A DNA stretch of 64,000 nt from Stachybotrys elegans (lineage: Eukaryota; Ascomycota; Sordariomycetes; Hypocreales; Stachybotryaceae): assembly GCA_020746835.1 (NCBI GenBank), contig JAGPNK010000008.1, positions 496,001 through 560,000 on the forward strand, given 5' to 3'. Position 1 is the stretch's first letter. Every line of letters begins with the position of its first letter. Shown here in pieces: positions 1 to 12,095 of this stretch. The notes beneath the pieces were generated by a model. That model worked only from the letters and a program-made list of their open reading frames with translations, was not told where the DNA came from and ran no database searches. Both the position numbers and the translations under genes were made by a program.

Positions 1-70
1 CTGGCGTCGCAGCCGCAGCGTTCGCAGCAAGAACTATGACGGCCGCCGCGTCAAGGAAGAGTATTCCTAG
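1..70 (+). CDS. 3' end of an unidentified protein-coding gene (partial)
   Basis: Reading from base 2, 22 sense codons run into a TAG at 68-70. The visible C-terminus is basic and Ser/Arg-rich (begins WRRSRSVRSK, ends VKEEYS). The rest of the gene lies outside the window. No family can be assigned from so short a tail. It is read as coding because the frame is open from the window edge and no other frame is better, but the segment is too short to be sure. It would converge on the PBS2 gene. Confidence 0.4.
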   Translation, partial: WRRSRSVRSKNYDGRRVKEEYS

Positions 71-1097
71 ATGTTTACGAGCCCCGGTTCTTGAGATCTG
101 ATCAACCAAACAAATCATCGGTCTAGCCAGGCGCGGGGGACGTCGATTGGGAGGTACATCTTATCCTAAGCTGTATTTTCTCTCCCTTCTTTTTCTTGTT
201 TCTATTCACTCGTTTTCCATCCACTGCCTCACTACATTGTGATGGTCATGATTTGCATTGGCTCAGGGCGCATGAAGGCAGGGATGACTCGTTAGGCGAG
301 CTTTGAACGACTACAAAGGGTGTGGTAATGGAATGTTGATGAGATGGTTATGATGGTTGTTCACTTGGAAAGGTTAGGTGTTTATGATATCCATAATTAA
401 TATAAAATTTGAAGCATAACAAGTACGTTATCCTATCTAGACAGAAATGACATGTCATGCATGAGGGGAAAATACAATTTTATAACCAACTGATCTGTCA
501 ATCTACTGCGTGCTAAATGAGACCGCCCTCCTTGGACGCCTGACAACCACGCGCTAACATTTTGGACCATGACAGCCTTGACTAGGTACTACTGTATGTG
601 GACTGAATGATGAGAGATTCATCTCTCCAATAACTACCTAATGCAGGATATACATGCATCCCTTCTATACTTTGCTATAGTACTTCTGACTCGGACGCTT
701 AAGAGTCTTCACGGAGGAATATGGCAACTTGACACTGACATTTCCCGGTATCCTTTCGAAAGGACAAACTAGATGTATGATAAAAAAGACCCTTTCTAAA
801 GACCGTCCCAATACGTATACAGGGGTTAAAGCGTTTATCAGACACATGAACACAAAAGAGATAGGGCGTGATAGGGAAGTCGTCAAGGGGTGTCTCGTAG
901 AGAACTTGGCGAAGAAAATATGGTGGAAATAGGAAATCAAAGGACACCAGCCAACGCTGATGTTTTCGTGCTCAAATAAGGCCGGGCAGATGCCAGCTCT
1001 GTCGGCCAATACTGACGTTACTCCTGGTCCAATCTCCCACTTTTCCCACGACGCCCTCACCCCGGCAGCACCACGCGCTGCCTGCCTTCGCACGTCG
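71..1097. other. Intergenic, between converging gene ends
   Basis: About 1 kb between the possible upstream gene and the stop of PBS2. It is T/A-rich around 360-480 and 590-680, as expected for 3' untranslated and termination sequence. The short open frames at 665-1093 lack a codon pattern, splice logic or family resemblance, so I see no gene here. Confidence 0.5.
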
Positions 1098-3089
1098 CTA
1101 TACTCCCGCCGCCGGACTTGCCAGAGGGCTTACCGTGTCAAGGTTAACCTTGTGCAGAGCTGGCGGCGAGGCGCCGTCTACGCCCTGGCCTTCATTCTTG
1201 CGCTCCAACACGCTCCTCACCCACTCGGCTACCTCCTCGTCGTGGGTGCCAGAATCAAGGTTGATCTTGCCCACTGCATCTGCGACTTCGTCGGCCTCGT
1301 CCCCTTCCTCGGCTTCCTCGGTAATGGTCTCCGGCTTCGTGAGAGGCTTCAGCCAGGGGTGGTTCAGCAACATGGCGTAGGTTGGTCTGAGCTTGGGGAC
1401 CTTGTTCAAGCATCCCTTCACAAAATCTCTAGAGATGTCTGTAAAACCGCTCTCCGGCAGGTCTGGGGGGTCGCCTTCAACAATGGCCTACTATAGTTAG
1501 CATGATGGGGAATGGTTGGCGCTGGAGACTTGGAGACTTACGCTAAGTTGGCTGAAGATGGTATGTGACACCTCAGGAGGGTAAGGATAACGACCCGTAG
1601 CGCATTCGATGATAGTAAGGCCCAGACTCCAGATATCGCTCTGAACGCTGTATGTGCCGTCCGCATTGCCGGTCGGGGCAAGTTGTCCGCCCGAAATTCT
1701 TTCCGGTGCCATGTAGCTTTGGCAGCCGATGTTCGTCTTGGCTATACTGGCCACTAGGTTGCCGCTGACGCCAAAATCGCAAATCTTGACTTGTCCTTTG
1801 GTGTTGACGAGAATATTTGTCGGCTTCACGTCGCGATGAATAATGTTGTGGTCGTCCTTCAGGGACTTGAGACCCATGACTGTCGAGTAGGTAATCTTGC
1901 GCAGAATATTCTCGGGGATACCGCCGTGGTAGAGCTTGTCGATTGAGCCACCGTCCATGTATTCGATGCATATGTATACCGCTCCCTCCTGGAAGAACGC
2001 TCCGTAAAAGTCTATAATGTAGGGGGACACGCATTCGTGAAGAATGACCAGCTCCTTGAGAATGGTGGTGAACTTGGCATCGTCGAGCTCTAGTCGGATC
2101 TCCTTCATGGCCATGGTCACGCCAGTCGTGCCATCTTCCGGGTCTTCGTTGGTCGAACCATCGCGCCGTACGGGTGAAGGGTCCGAGTGGGCGTGTACCA
2201 GCTGCGATCTACTCAGGCCGGACAACCCAGTTCCGAAGCGGGGGGCTCGAGGTTTTGCGTGCTTCACCTTGTAGACAGTACCATAATTGCCCTTGCCGAG
2301 TTCTCCGAGTATCTCTACTTCATCAAGAGAGATGCTAAACGTCTGTCCGTTGTGGAAGTTGACGCCTGTCCGCGTAATGGTGGCAGCGCCGTCGAACGTG
2401 ATCCAGCCCTTGTCTGTATCGATGTATTTCTTGAAGTCATCCATCTTCGATCCCTGCTTGGAGGAGCCATTCTGCCCAGACTGAAGTGCTGGTCCCGGCC
2501 CAGCGTCCGATAGCTTGGGTGCACCTGGTCGTCGCAGTCCAGGAGAAGGGGCGGCGCCTCCCATGTCCGAGAGCTTCATGCCCATGCCCATTTTGGCCCT
2601 TCTCTCGCTCAGTGACGGCTTGGGCAGATTCGGTGCAGACCGTGGGTGCATGGGAGGGCCAGGACGTTGCAGATTTGGGGGCAGGGCCATGTTGGGCGGG
2701 AAGCCGTTGGGAACGCCGCCAGGGTTGGGATTTCCCATGGGCGAGGCGGGATTGCTGGGCGACGGGTTCAGGCCCTTTGCCTTGCGCTGCTCTTGAAGGG
2801 CCCGCACCTTTGCAAAGACGCTGTTGTCCATGGTGCCGGCGCCAGCGGCGAAGGTGGAGGGCGAGGAGACGGGCTTGCGAACATTGTCGAGAAAGCCAAG
2901 CGCGGTAGAGCTCGGGTTCATATTGCGAGGGTCGGAAACGGATCTCAAGGACGGGAGTCTCCTGGGGACCTCGTTCGGGCTCTCTGCTGTGTGCTCATCC
3001 ATGGGCGTGCTGGCCTCGGAGGAGTCCTCGGACGCGGGAGAACCAGGCGTCGTGGCGAAGTCCTTGATCTTGGGGCCTTCGTCAGCCAT
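1098..3089 (-). CDS. PBS2: MAP kinase kinase of the HOG osmostress pathway (Pbs2 / OS-5 type)
   Basis: CDS complement(join(1098..1487,1542..3089)), 645 aa; the single 54-bp intron is phase 0. The long N-terminus is low-complexity and Pro/Ser-rich, as in fungal Pbs2 scaffolds. The kinase domain starts near residue 255 with a GKGNYGTV P-loop (about 262). A Ser/Pro-rich insert precedes the catalytic lysine in MAMKEIR. The catalytic loop HRDVKPTN lies near 416 and DFGVSG follows. The activation segment SIAKTNIGCQSYMAPERI is diagnostic of Pbs2 rather than Ste7 or Mkk1, and carries the Ser/Thr pair phosphorylated by the upstream MAPKKK. The family activates Hog1 in osmotic stress and fungicide response. 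The start at 3089 was chosen for its CACCATGG context. A further in-frame ATG at 3215 would add a Ser/Thr/Asp-rich leader and is less likely. Confidence 0.95.
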
Positions 3090-4330
3090 GGTGGGGGAGT
3101 CGAGGTCGGTCTCGATGTCAATCGAAGTCGGGAACAGAGTTGGAATCGAAGCGAGCACCAGCACGGCGGTAGCTATAGGATCGCGGGATCCGGCTCCAGC
3201 ACAGGAACCTAGCACTTCCTCGCTCGGTGGGCTGGGTAAACGATTACCATTCAGCGCAGTGCAGGCGGGGCACTCGATCGAGAGGCAAAGCGGCTAGACG
3301 GCGAGAGCGAGAGCAAGGTTCTGCGGGTGCGGGCTTTTCGAATCGTGAGATGGGCTAGGACGGCTACTCCGAAAAGCATGCAGCGAAAGTGGCGCGGGTG
3401 TGGTGTAGAGTGGTGCGAGGGGATTGCGTTGTTGTGTGTGTTGGGGGAATTTTCGCAAAGGGGAGGAGGGGCAGAGGTAGAAGGTTGCGATAGACGGGTA
3501 GGCGCGATCTGGTCGATGGCTGCTCTGGGTATCGTGGGTGCGATTGGGACTAAAAGACTAAAAGACTTACTTCTTGAGATTAGCTCGCCGTAATTAGTAG
3601 GACTGCTCCGAGGCCACAAAGTGGGTTGAACCTAAGGGGCCCTGACTGAGGTCTTGGGTACCAAGATACCAAGTACAGCAGTTGAGGTACTGGCTGTTAT
3701 CCTGTTGACCTTGGCTACTATTTTCAGGCACGGCAGAGAAACTATCACCAGCACAACAGAATAATGAATCAGGTACCTTGGGGGCTTGTACCTGCAAGGG
3801 CTGATGCGCATGCACTCATGCACACATATACATATCCTTGACGTCTTCGCAGGCCCTTGCTGTTGATAGAGAAGCGCGCCTACATACGTCAGCCAAAATG
3901 TACCCTGTTTCCGCATCCATCCTTCCAGCACGCTGAGGGCGTCCCACCCTGTTTTTTGTCACCTCTTGGACTGGGGCTGGTGCGGGGAACATCGACTGCT
4001 GCTCGAGGGTACCTTGCAGTCAGAGAGCACAATCCACCAGTGAAGCCGGGTCCCGCCGCAACGACGGACGGCCTTGTCAGTCTTCTGCCTTGATATAGAC
4101 GAGAGCACCCTGCCGAGTTACGGTTCTATAAGACAGATATTAATATGGCCGTCATGTCGGATGCATACAGCTGCCAAAGTGGATTCAGGTACGGGTCTTG
4201 GAATGGGTTGATGAGTTCATGATACGAGCCTTTGTCCCCAGCCATGCTACGCGCAGAGACATGCATCCATACGACAAGTTGCCCAGTCTACGTGCAAACC
4301 AAGCCTAGAAACCTCTATGGAATAGCCACA

Positions 4331-4342
4331 CGAGGTACCTCG
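4331..4342. repeat. Perfect 12-bp palindrome centred on AGGTACCT
   Basis: The sequence CGAGGTACCTCG equals its own reverse complement. The same AGGTACCT core or a close relative recurs in several intergenic stretches of this window (for example 33941-33948 and 34831-34838). Function unknown. Confidence 0.6.
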
Positions 4343-4380
4343 CTGTGTGCTGCTGTGTGCTGCTGTGTGCTACTGTTTGC
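4342..4380. repeat. Short tandem repeat, 10-bp unit
   Basis: The unit TGCTGTGTGC occurs about three times with one decayed copy (TACTGTTTGC). It lies immediately after the 12-bp palindrome in non-coding sequence and is probably a minisatellite. Confidence 0.6.
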
Positions 4381-5569
4381 TGAGAGCCAGGAAGAAATGA
4401 TCCGGATGCCCCACCAACCCAGATTGCTGTGTACCGTACCTGGGGGTTCTCGCAAGGCAGCTCTATCAACTACACCAGATAGAAAGGACCGTCGCCAGGA
4501 GGAGTACCTGTACGCATGTGCCCCTGTCTTGCGCATGCACCCAAGATAAAGGGGATTGTGGCAACAAATAGTGGTTGATATCACTGCTGTATGTAGCATT
4601 GGGAGCCTCCCTGTAAGACTTTCACATGACTCGGGCCGCGCGTTATTACACATGTAGGTGGCCTTCCAAGGTGGGGGCTTGCGAGAGCCATCAAGTCCGG
4701 AAGCGAGAAAAGCTGGCTGGTTTCATCACGCAGCCATGCAGAAGAAAGGCGGAATAAAAAATACAACCGGAGTATGTAGTCAGTCCCCATTAGGGGTTGA
4801 ATGTGGACTCTGATAACCAGCATCTCCTGACATCAGACCTGTCACCAAGACCCCTGCAAGGCGCCGGTTGGGGACAGGCCAATGCCCCTCTACTATGACG
4901 TAGACGCTGGTATCCGACAACCCAATTCCCTGTCGCCCAATCTGTTTGCCCAATTACATATGCCATCGGGCCACAGTATCTCGAACCAATCAACTACCTA
5001 GATATCTCGTCGGCTCGGGCAGCTGAGCGATCCAACTGCTCCTCTTCTGGCATCCGCGTCTCTCGGTCATGGAGTGGGTACGGAGGAAAAAACTCATGGG
5101 CCAGTGCGGCAGCGCTGCTTCAGCCCGTTCGCAGATCTCATCTGTTCTCGTCCCCGACGCGAGACTTGTGGCACGATAGCCGACACAGATTCGTACGTAG
5201 GATGCCTTTGCGTGCTTCGCCACGTCATGTATCATGGGACAATGCTCCTGATTCTGATGATCGCAATGGCTTTTCGAGACGACTTTGCCCGCACTTCTCG
5301 ATCCGGCTTGTCCAAGAACCCCTGGGAGAGCATAGTGAGCTGCTGAAAACCATGCAAAATTGCCCATCCACCCTGGTGATTTTACAGTGAGATCACCAGT
5401 GCAAGCACCCTTACTAATTTTGCAACATGGGAAACAATTACGGCCCCAACTGCCGGCCAGAGTCGATGTTTGAAACGTGGAGATAGCCCGATCTGATCTT
5501 TCCCTTAGAGAACGGACGGCATATTCCAGTAAGGGTCAGTCCTGGTGGTGTGATGTCCCATATAACAAC

Positions 5570-5580
5570 GGGGGGGGGGG
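5570..5580. repeat. Homopolymer run of 11 G
   Basis: Uninterrupted G tract in non-coding DNA. It is a candidate slippage site and its exact length is liable to sequencing error. Confidence 0.7.
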
Positions 5581-6970
5581 TGCTTGAAGATCCTAAAGTT
5601 TGCCCCAATTGCATAGGAGAAGAGATATTGGCATTGCATCAATATGCATGTTTCTCTCTCGATTTCCCCTCCCTTCTGAGCTCGTCTGCTCTGGTCACCA
5701 GCTTCGGTTCACGATTCGCCTGCGAGTGAGATCATGGGATAGATGCCGCCTCATGATGTGACGACAGAGTTACACGTGTGGTTTGCAGTTATCTGCGTGT
5801 TATGATGTCAACTTCCTGCCAGGCGTTCATGAAGTGGCTATTATTGACAGAAGCACGATCGCAACAAGAGCCGAGTGCCTATGACGGCGAGCTGTATGTA
5901 AGGGTTTCATTGTCAGCCCTGGACCTGCAAGCTGCCCTTGCTTCGGCCAAACGCCGAGACTCATACACCTCCGCGGCTCATAGCTGGTCGCATGCAGTGG
6001 CGTTGCATGCTTCCCACCAGGGTCTTCGATTATCACTCATGTGTCCTTTTGACAAGGTCCCATAGAAGTACGACTATTGCTTTGTAGAGTGAAGGGGGGC
6101 TTCGGGCAGCCTTTCGAGTCTCTTGGTGCATGTTAGGGGACGTATATCTTGATACCTAAGCGGATGCCGCGGTGGCATTGCTTCGACAGGCGTTGTTCAA
6201 CATCCGCCATGCAGCAACTCATATGAATTGAATATGCAGTGGCAGAAATCCATCACTTAGGTGGTTGTGAAAAAGCGCTACTGGGGAGGGGAGTCAATAC
6301 TATAGGTCTAGGGTAGGTATGCAGGTTGAATTGCTTCCCGGAGGAACTGCTCCCTTGCTGGCTGATCTGAACACAATCATCGTCATTATGTGCTCACGGG
6401 GATCGGAAATGCAAGAAATCGGGCCAAAAAGAAACAATAACGGTTGGTGGCCGCCCTTGACCCGTAATATGGTGGACGCAAGTATGGGAGTTGACTGGGA
6501 AAACAGTCCATGACGTTTATTGATGACTTATCGCCCGTCAGCCTAGACCTTCTCTCAGCGGCAACGGGATGGAGACAAGTGATGACCAGTATCCAAGAGA
6601 GTCATCACGATGCACCCAATACCCATCAATAGCAGCCAAGCGGGAAACGAGAGCTCAATGGGACTTGGCTTCTGGGAAACGGACGGACCGCACGCGAGGT
6701 CTTGCCGGTCACAGGCGGCGTGGCCAGGGTGCTCCGTCAGACCATATCACTGACGTTATTTCGAGTGCGATGATGAATTTGTCGCGGAGAGGCAGCCAGC
6801 CAGTGCCTTGGCATGCGCAGGCAATGTGGCTGAGGCTAGCTGATGCGGCCCTGACAATCCAGCGTAACCACGAGGCGCGTGCTCAAGCGAGGCGATCCAA
6901 TTGGTCAGAGCGCAGAAGTAGCCAGCGCACCGGATCTACCGCCTACTTACGGATGCACACGTAGCAATAT

Positions 6971-6998
6971 CGTGGCGCGTGGCGTGGCGCGTGGCGGG
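6971..6998. repeat. CGTGGCG short tandem repeat
   Basis: About four imperfect copies of CGTGGCG/CGTGG in non-coding DNA. No function is apparent. Confidence 0.55.
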
Positions 6999-7274
6999 CG
7001 CAACCTCTTTCTCTGCCCGCTTTGCCGAAGGAGAATTCCGTGGCCTGAGTGTGCTTGGACTACCACGGAAGTTTGCAGGAAGCACAGACACAATTTCTTT
7101 ATTTACGACCGGCAACTGAAGAAGTGGAAGGAAGATCAAACAATCGGGTGAAACCTCCCTCACCAGTTCCAAACACTGGGTCAGGTATCGTGGGCTGGAT
7201 AAGTTCCTACTGTACTATTGCGCTGCCACGTCGGACCCACATCGACTCACTGGCGGCATGCTAAACTTCAGGTC

Positions 7275-7290
7275 ACCTAAGTACTTAGGT
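7275..7290. repeat. Perfect 16-bp palindrome
   Basis: ACCTAAGTACTTAGGT is self-complementary and is followed at once by ACCTAC. It belongs to the same ACCTA/TAGGT-rich class of intergenic elements seen near 17.4-17.8 kb. It lies about 800 bp before the carrier start codon. Confidence 0.6.
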
Positions 7291-8082
7291 ACCTACTCGG
7301 GCACTAAATGTTCCAGAAACCGGGGGCTGCGCTGTGATATCAGGCTGCAGGCAGATGATAGCAGCAAGAGAAGACGAGAATGCTTCCACAGAACACAGCA
7401 TCCGTTTCCTGCTTCTCCTCGAGTAGCAACGTACAACAAGGCAGATCTACGGGGCCTGCATGGCGTGGTAAACGAAACAGGTGCGGCGGCGCCAGGACAG
7501 TGGAAACAGGAAAAACCTGTGGCACACATGGTGGCACACCCTCCCTCTCCCCTTGTGGCAAAACGATCCCCAGCTCAGGTCGCTTCTAGGCCCGCCTACC
7601 GACCCCGACCCCCAACTCCTGCAAGGCCTGCATGGCCATGCGCTGACCATCAGTCATTTCCTCCAAACCTAATTGTTGGGCTGGTTGTGCGTTAGAGCGT
7701 CTCGGAAGAGGCTGTGTTCTCCGTGCAGAGCTGTCTGAACCCGCTCAGACACTCTTGCTGTTTCTCGGGCTTGTCCTCTTCTCCTTGCTCCGTGTTCTGG
7801 TCTGGTTCCGTTATCTCTACTTGTAACTGCCCAAGTACCCACCCACCCGTGACGGCAGCACAATCCACCCCTGCGCCGTCTCGCCCTGCACCTGCAGTCA
7901 ACCTAAAGGCTGCATGGTACCTAAATAGCTATCTCGCCCGCCGACGCAATCCCACACACCCATCTTCCACGGCCGACCATCATCCATTACACACTTACTC
8001 ATTACACTTCTTCTCCTCCCTTTACAATCAATTGTCGCAAAGAAACGCCCGTGTCATCGTCAATCACCCGTCTGGCTGCTTG

Positions 8083-9914
8083 ATGGCTTCGTATATCGGT
8101 GCCTCCGTGACGGCGCCCACGTCTTTCCGACTTTCGCAGCTCGCCGATGCCGCCTACGACACGCAGTTCCGCGTCTTTCAAAATGCCCACGAATCCCACC
8201 CGGACCTGGCTCACCTGGTCCTCCTCGTCTTCGAGGCTGTCCTGGAGGTTGTCTGCGTCAGTCTGCCCGGCTACATAGTCGCGCGACTTGGCCATTTCGA
8301 TGCCGACAAGCAAAAGTTTCTCGCAAACCTCAACGTCATGCTCTTTACGCCTTGCCTGAGTATGTTCAACATCCCTATCAACTTCTACTGGGCGCATTAC
8401 TGACCTCGACCTCACCAGTCTTCACCAAGCTCGCATCCCAGCTTAGCGCCGACAAGCTCTCCGATCTCGCCATCATTCCCGCCATCTTCATCGTCCAGAC
8501 TATGGTATCATGGGTTGTCGCTACCCTCGTTTCCAAGGCGTTCCGATTCAACAAGCGGGCCTCCAACTTTGTAACTGCCATGGGTGTCTTTGGAAACTCC
8601 AACTCGCTGCCCATCTCCCTCGTCATATCTCTATCCCAGACGCTCAAGGGTCTGCACTGGGACCGCATCCCCGGAGACAACGATGACGAAGTTGCCGCCC
8701 GAGGCATTCTTTACCTTCTCATCTTCCAGCAACTGGGTCAACTCGTGCGCTGGAGCTGGGGCTACCACGTTCTCCTCGCCCCCAAGGATAAGTACCCCGA
8801 GTACCAGCAGCACCTTATTGAGGAGGGCCAATACCGAGACGACCCGCAACACGACGAGGCTGAACGAAGCCCCCTCATTGAGGGCCTGGACGGCGACACC
8901 GAGGATGACTATGAGGATCGCAGCGATTCGGAGGCGTACATCCCTGCCGGGCGCACTCCCATTGGCGGTACATCTAGGGTATCTCTCGCCGATGCTGGCG
9001 ACGACGATATCCTTCCCAAGAAGCGACTCGCAAAGAACCCGACAGCTCTCGGCGGTAACCACCCGGTTCTCAACGGAGCAGATAGCCACATACTTTCTTT
9101 CCCCAGCATCCGCCCAGTTGACGAGGTCGACACTCCTCCCGAGACCGGCGTCATTGCCCGAAGCCGACGTTCCATCTCGAACAAGGCGGTGGCCGTCAAG
9201 ACCAGAATTGCCGAGGCCTTCACTCGCTTCTACCAGGGCTTGCCCAAGCCGGCTCAGTCGCTGCTCTGTGGAATTAAGAAGGTCGGAAGCAAGGCCAACA
9301 ACTTCATCTGGGAGTTCATGAACCCTCCTCTGTGGGCCATGCTCCTTGCTGTCCTGGTGGCTTCTGTTCCTGCACTGCAGAGTTTGTTCTTCGAAGAGGG
9401 TTCTTTTGTCAAGAACAGTGTCACCAGCGCCATAAAGTCGAACGGCGGTGTTGCTGTTCCTCTGATTCTTGTCGTGCTGGGCGCCAACCTCGCGCGCAAC
9501 ACCATGGCCAAGGATGACGAGCATGATCCTGAGGAGGAAGTGATCGGCACCAAGCTGCTTATTGCTTCCCTCATCAGCCGCATGGTTCTGCCCACCTGCA
9601 TTATGGCGCCGATCCTGGCCCTCATGGCTAAATACCTACCTATCAGCATTCTCGACGACCCCATCTTTGTCATTGTCTGCTTCTTGCTCACTGGCGCCCC
9701 CAGCGCCCTTCAGCTGGCTCAGATCTGCCAGCTTAACGCAGTGTACGAGAAAACGATGGGACGAATCCTGTTCCAGAGTTATGTCATCTGGTAAGTCGTT
9801 CACCTTACACCAATACAACGTGACCATCGCTAACGCATATGTAGGATTCTTCCTTCGACACTTGTCTTGGTCATGATGGCTCTTGAGGTGGTCGAATGGG
9901 CCACCCAAGCCTGA
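8083..9914 (+). CDS. Auxin efflux carrier (PIN-like) family membrane transporter
   Basis: CDS join(8083..8359,8419..9790,9845..9914), 572 aa. Two introns (59 and 54 bp) have ACTGAC/CTAAC branch points. The first join restores the family motif TPCLIFTKLASQL. The N-terminal half has hydrophobic helices around residues 40-200 with conserved TPCL and GNSNSLP segments. An acidic, Ser-rich cytosolic loop follows (about 245-390), then five hydrophobic helices including VPLILVVLGANLA and LLTGAPSALQLAQI. This is the arrangement of the fungal auxin-efflux-carrier/ECM3 family (membrane transport protein, PF03547-like). Substrate is not known; some yeast relatives are placed in the ER. The start gives MASYIG with no competing upstream in-frame exon. 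Its 3' end faces the PPOX-like gene. Confidence 0.92.
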
Positions 9915-10304
9915 TACACCCACACCCCCACGTTCACTCATCTTTTCCTGTTGTTTTTGTCTTTCCTTGCAGCGATTCTATTGGTGTAGTTTGGCGTTCT
10001 AGGCTGGTATCTATCTTCTATTATCCACGGTATGGGATGAGCAAAAGCAAGAAATTGGAAGACAGCGGAAATGGCCGGCAATGGCCAGCACGGCGATCGT
10101 GCGTGTAAAAACAGATCAAGTCAAGACAATCTTTATTTGATTCAAGAGATACATGTTGCCTCGGCTTCAGGAATGCTGGCGTGCGTGCATCGTAGACTGA
10201 TGGTGGTACACATGCGGAACGAAACAGGAGGCCTATGCCCCGAGCTCCCGTAGGCCTAAAATTAAATTATTATAATATCAGTACATCTTGACCACTGGCA
10301 ATGT
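9915..10304. other. Intergenic, converging 3' untranslated sequence
   Basis: 390 bp between converging stop codons. It is AT-rich near 10255-10280 (ATTAAATTATTATAAT), consistent with termination and polyadenylation sequence. No gene is seen. Confidence 0.5.
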
Positions 10305-11160
10305 TTAACCAGTACCATTGACGAGCTGCTCCTGGGGCACCAAAGCCCAATCCCTAACAGTTCCCTTCCAGTCACTGATGCGAACGTCCTTGATATCCAC
10401 CACAATCACCCGCACCGCTTCGCCGGCTACAAAGTGCGCCGCGCGGCTGTCCGTGTCGTTGCTGCCGCCCTGTGGGAAGGGATTGCCATTCTCGAAAGTG
10501 TTGTTCTCTAGATGCTGGTCGACATAGTACTTCTCCTCCTCAGAGCCGGCCGGGGCTAGCCTTGCGAGTCCTCCTATTGTCGCGCTGATGCTGGACATGG
10601 CCGAGGAGTTGAGGTTGAGGAGGAGGGAGGCCAGGCTCGATCGGTGCTCGGGACCGGGGGAGCCGCCAGAGGGGCGGCGGCCGTGGGTCGGTGGTCGGTG
10701 CGAGACCCCTGCGTTGGGTGGTGTGAGCGGCCATCCGATATTTGGATGCTTTCAAGTAGGGGATTGGGTGGTCGGCTTACAGTCGTGGACGAGGAGGGAG
10801 ACATTTGGGTTGGCGATGATGTTGGTCGTCTTCCGGGATGCCGGGTTCGAGGTGAGGACGATGACGGGCGACGACGAGTAGGGCGACGAAGGCAGGTAGG
10901 TGTAGTTCATCAAGGAGACGTTAGGGACATTGTCGATGCATGTCGCGAGATGGAGCTATGCGCTTCCGTGTCAGTAACGATGTCGGATGGACAGGACCAG
11001 CTGCCCATGTCAGGTGGGGGAGGGGTAGCTGTTTGCTTGGGAGGCTGCGTACAAACCGGGCATTTTCGAGGCATTGGACGACCTCCTGGGGGAGGACGTG
11101 CGTGGTCTGCTTGTGCGTGTCGCCCTCGGAGGCTTCATAGTTGAGGGGGATCTTGTCCAT
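10305..11160 (-). CDS. Pyridoxamine 5'-phosphate oxidase-like FMN-binding split-barrel protein
   Basis: CDS complement(join(10305..10708,10781..10955,11053..11160)), 228 aa, introns 97 and 72 bp. The splices give NARFLHLATCIDNVPNVSLM at the first join and VHDWVSHRP at the second. These match the fungal PPOX-related family of yeast YLR456W/YPR172W. The N-terminal block (about 25-100) contains the beta-barrel segments ending in SPVIVLTSNPASRKTTNI and NPNVSLLVHD. The C-terminal block has FVAGEAVRVIVVDIKDVRISDW, a typical final strand. Family members bind FMN, but the pathway is not established and true pyridoxine oxidase activity should not be assumed. The first exon begins MDKIPLNYEAS in a good context (TCCATGG). 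Confidence 0.88.
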
Positions 11161-12095
11161 GGCTGGATATGCTTGGCTGGGCCTGGCTGGAAGAGTTGGG
11201 TGAGGATGGAGGAGCAGCATGAAATATGGGTCGGTTGGGTTGGAGATGGGTTGGCGCTGTAGCTGCGTTAGGTAAGGTGGGGATCGAGCTGGCTGAAGCT
11301 ATTCTGCGAGAGGCATTCGTGGGATGACGTTGATATCACGATTGATGCGCATAATGGCTTCAATGAAAGCTTGTCCTGTGAATTGACATATGGAATGCGT
11401 ATGGCTGTCAGAAGCAGCCCTGTTACTTTCGTTTGGCGCCATGGGCCAGCACTCCAGCCAGTTGATGGAGTTGCACTGCCTTTTTGCCGTCAGACATGAA
11501 GAAACCACCACCACCTCAGGATAGTTTGTCTCCGGTGCTTCCCCTCACACTCTCCTTGATTCTAGTTCAGACTTGTTTTGTGCTGCCAAGTAGACATATC
11601 TTGAGGCAATGGAAACAGTGACAGACCGAGAACCCAGCCTGGATCAACTCTTCGAAAGAGGAGCAAAGAAAAAAATACATCCTATTAATTCTCACTGAGA
11701 CTTACCGTACTCCAGGTCTTTAAGAATCCCAACACCACACACACATATACACTCCTACTTACCTTGGCAAGTATATAGATGCCCAGGTAGGTTGCTTCGA
11801 GGCAGGCAAATAGCGCCAAGCCGCTTATCTTCCCCCACAGCATCCCCGCGATCCAGTGCTACACTAACCGCACGTGACGCCCCGTCATAGCCCAGAACGG
11901 CTCAGACACAACGGCTACTCTCGGCTCTCTGGCAGCTCGGCAGTCCTGCCGTGATCATACACACACAATGTCCCGTCGCTTCCCTCGTCTTTGGTAGCAA
12001 ATTCCTCTCGATAAATCAATCTCCTCCTCCTCCCCCTCACCACAACTCGCGCGGCCCAGATCTTGTTGCCTACTCAGAAGCATCGAGATAACACA
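11161..12095. other. Divergent promoter region between the PPOX-like gene and MCC-alpha
   Basis: 935 bp between divergent start codons. The half next to the carboxylase (about 11,990-12,060) is C/T-rich with runs such as CTCCTCCTCCTCCCCCTC, typical of fungal core promoters. No coding frame or RNA gene was recognised. Confidence 0.5.

Larger units (their letters stand above)
3090..8082. other. Five-kilobase gene-free interval between PBS2 and the carrier gene
   Basis: The two flanking genes diverge, so this holds both promoters. Frames here are short (under 150 codons), overlap on both strands and resemble nothing I know. The interval contains simple repeats and palindromes listed separately. 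The last 500 bp (about 7,700-8,080) are C/T-rich on the plus strand, as expected for a promoter and leader of the gene starting at 8083. No tRNA, transposon open frame or terminal repeat was recognised. Confidence 0.5.

Noticed and set aside
8631..9524. 297-codon open frame antisense to the carrier gene
   Set aside because: Same reason: an antisense frame kept open by the sense codon bias, with no recognisable domain.
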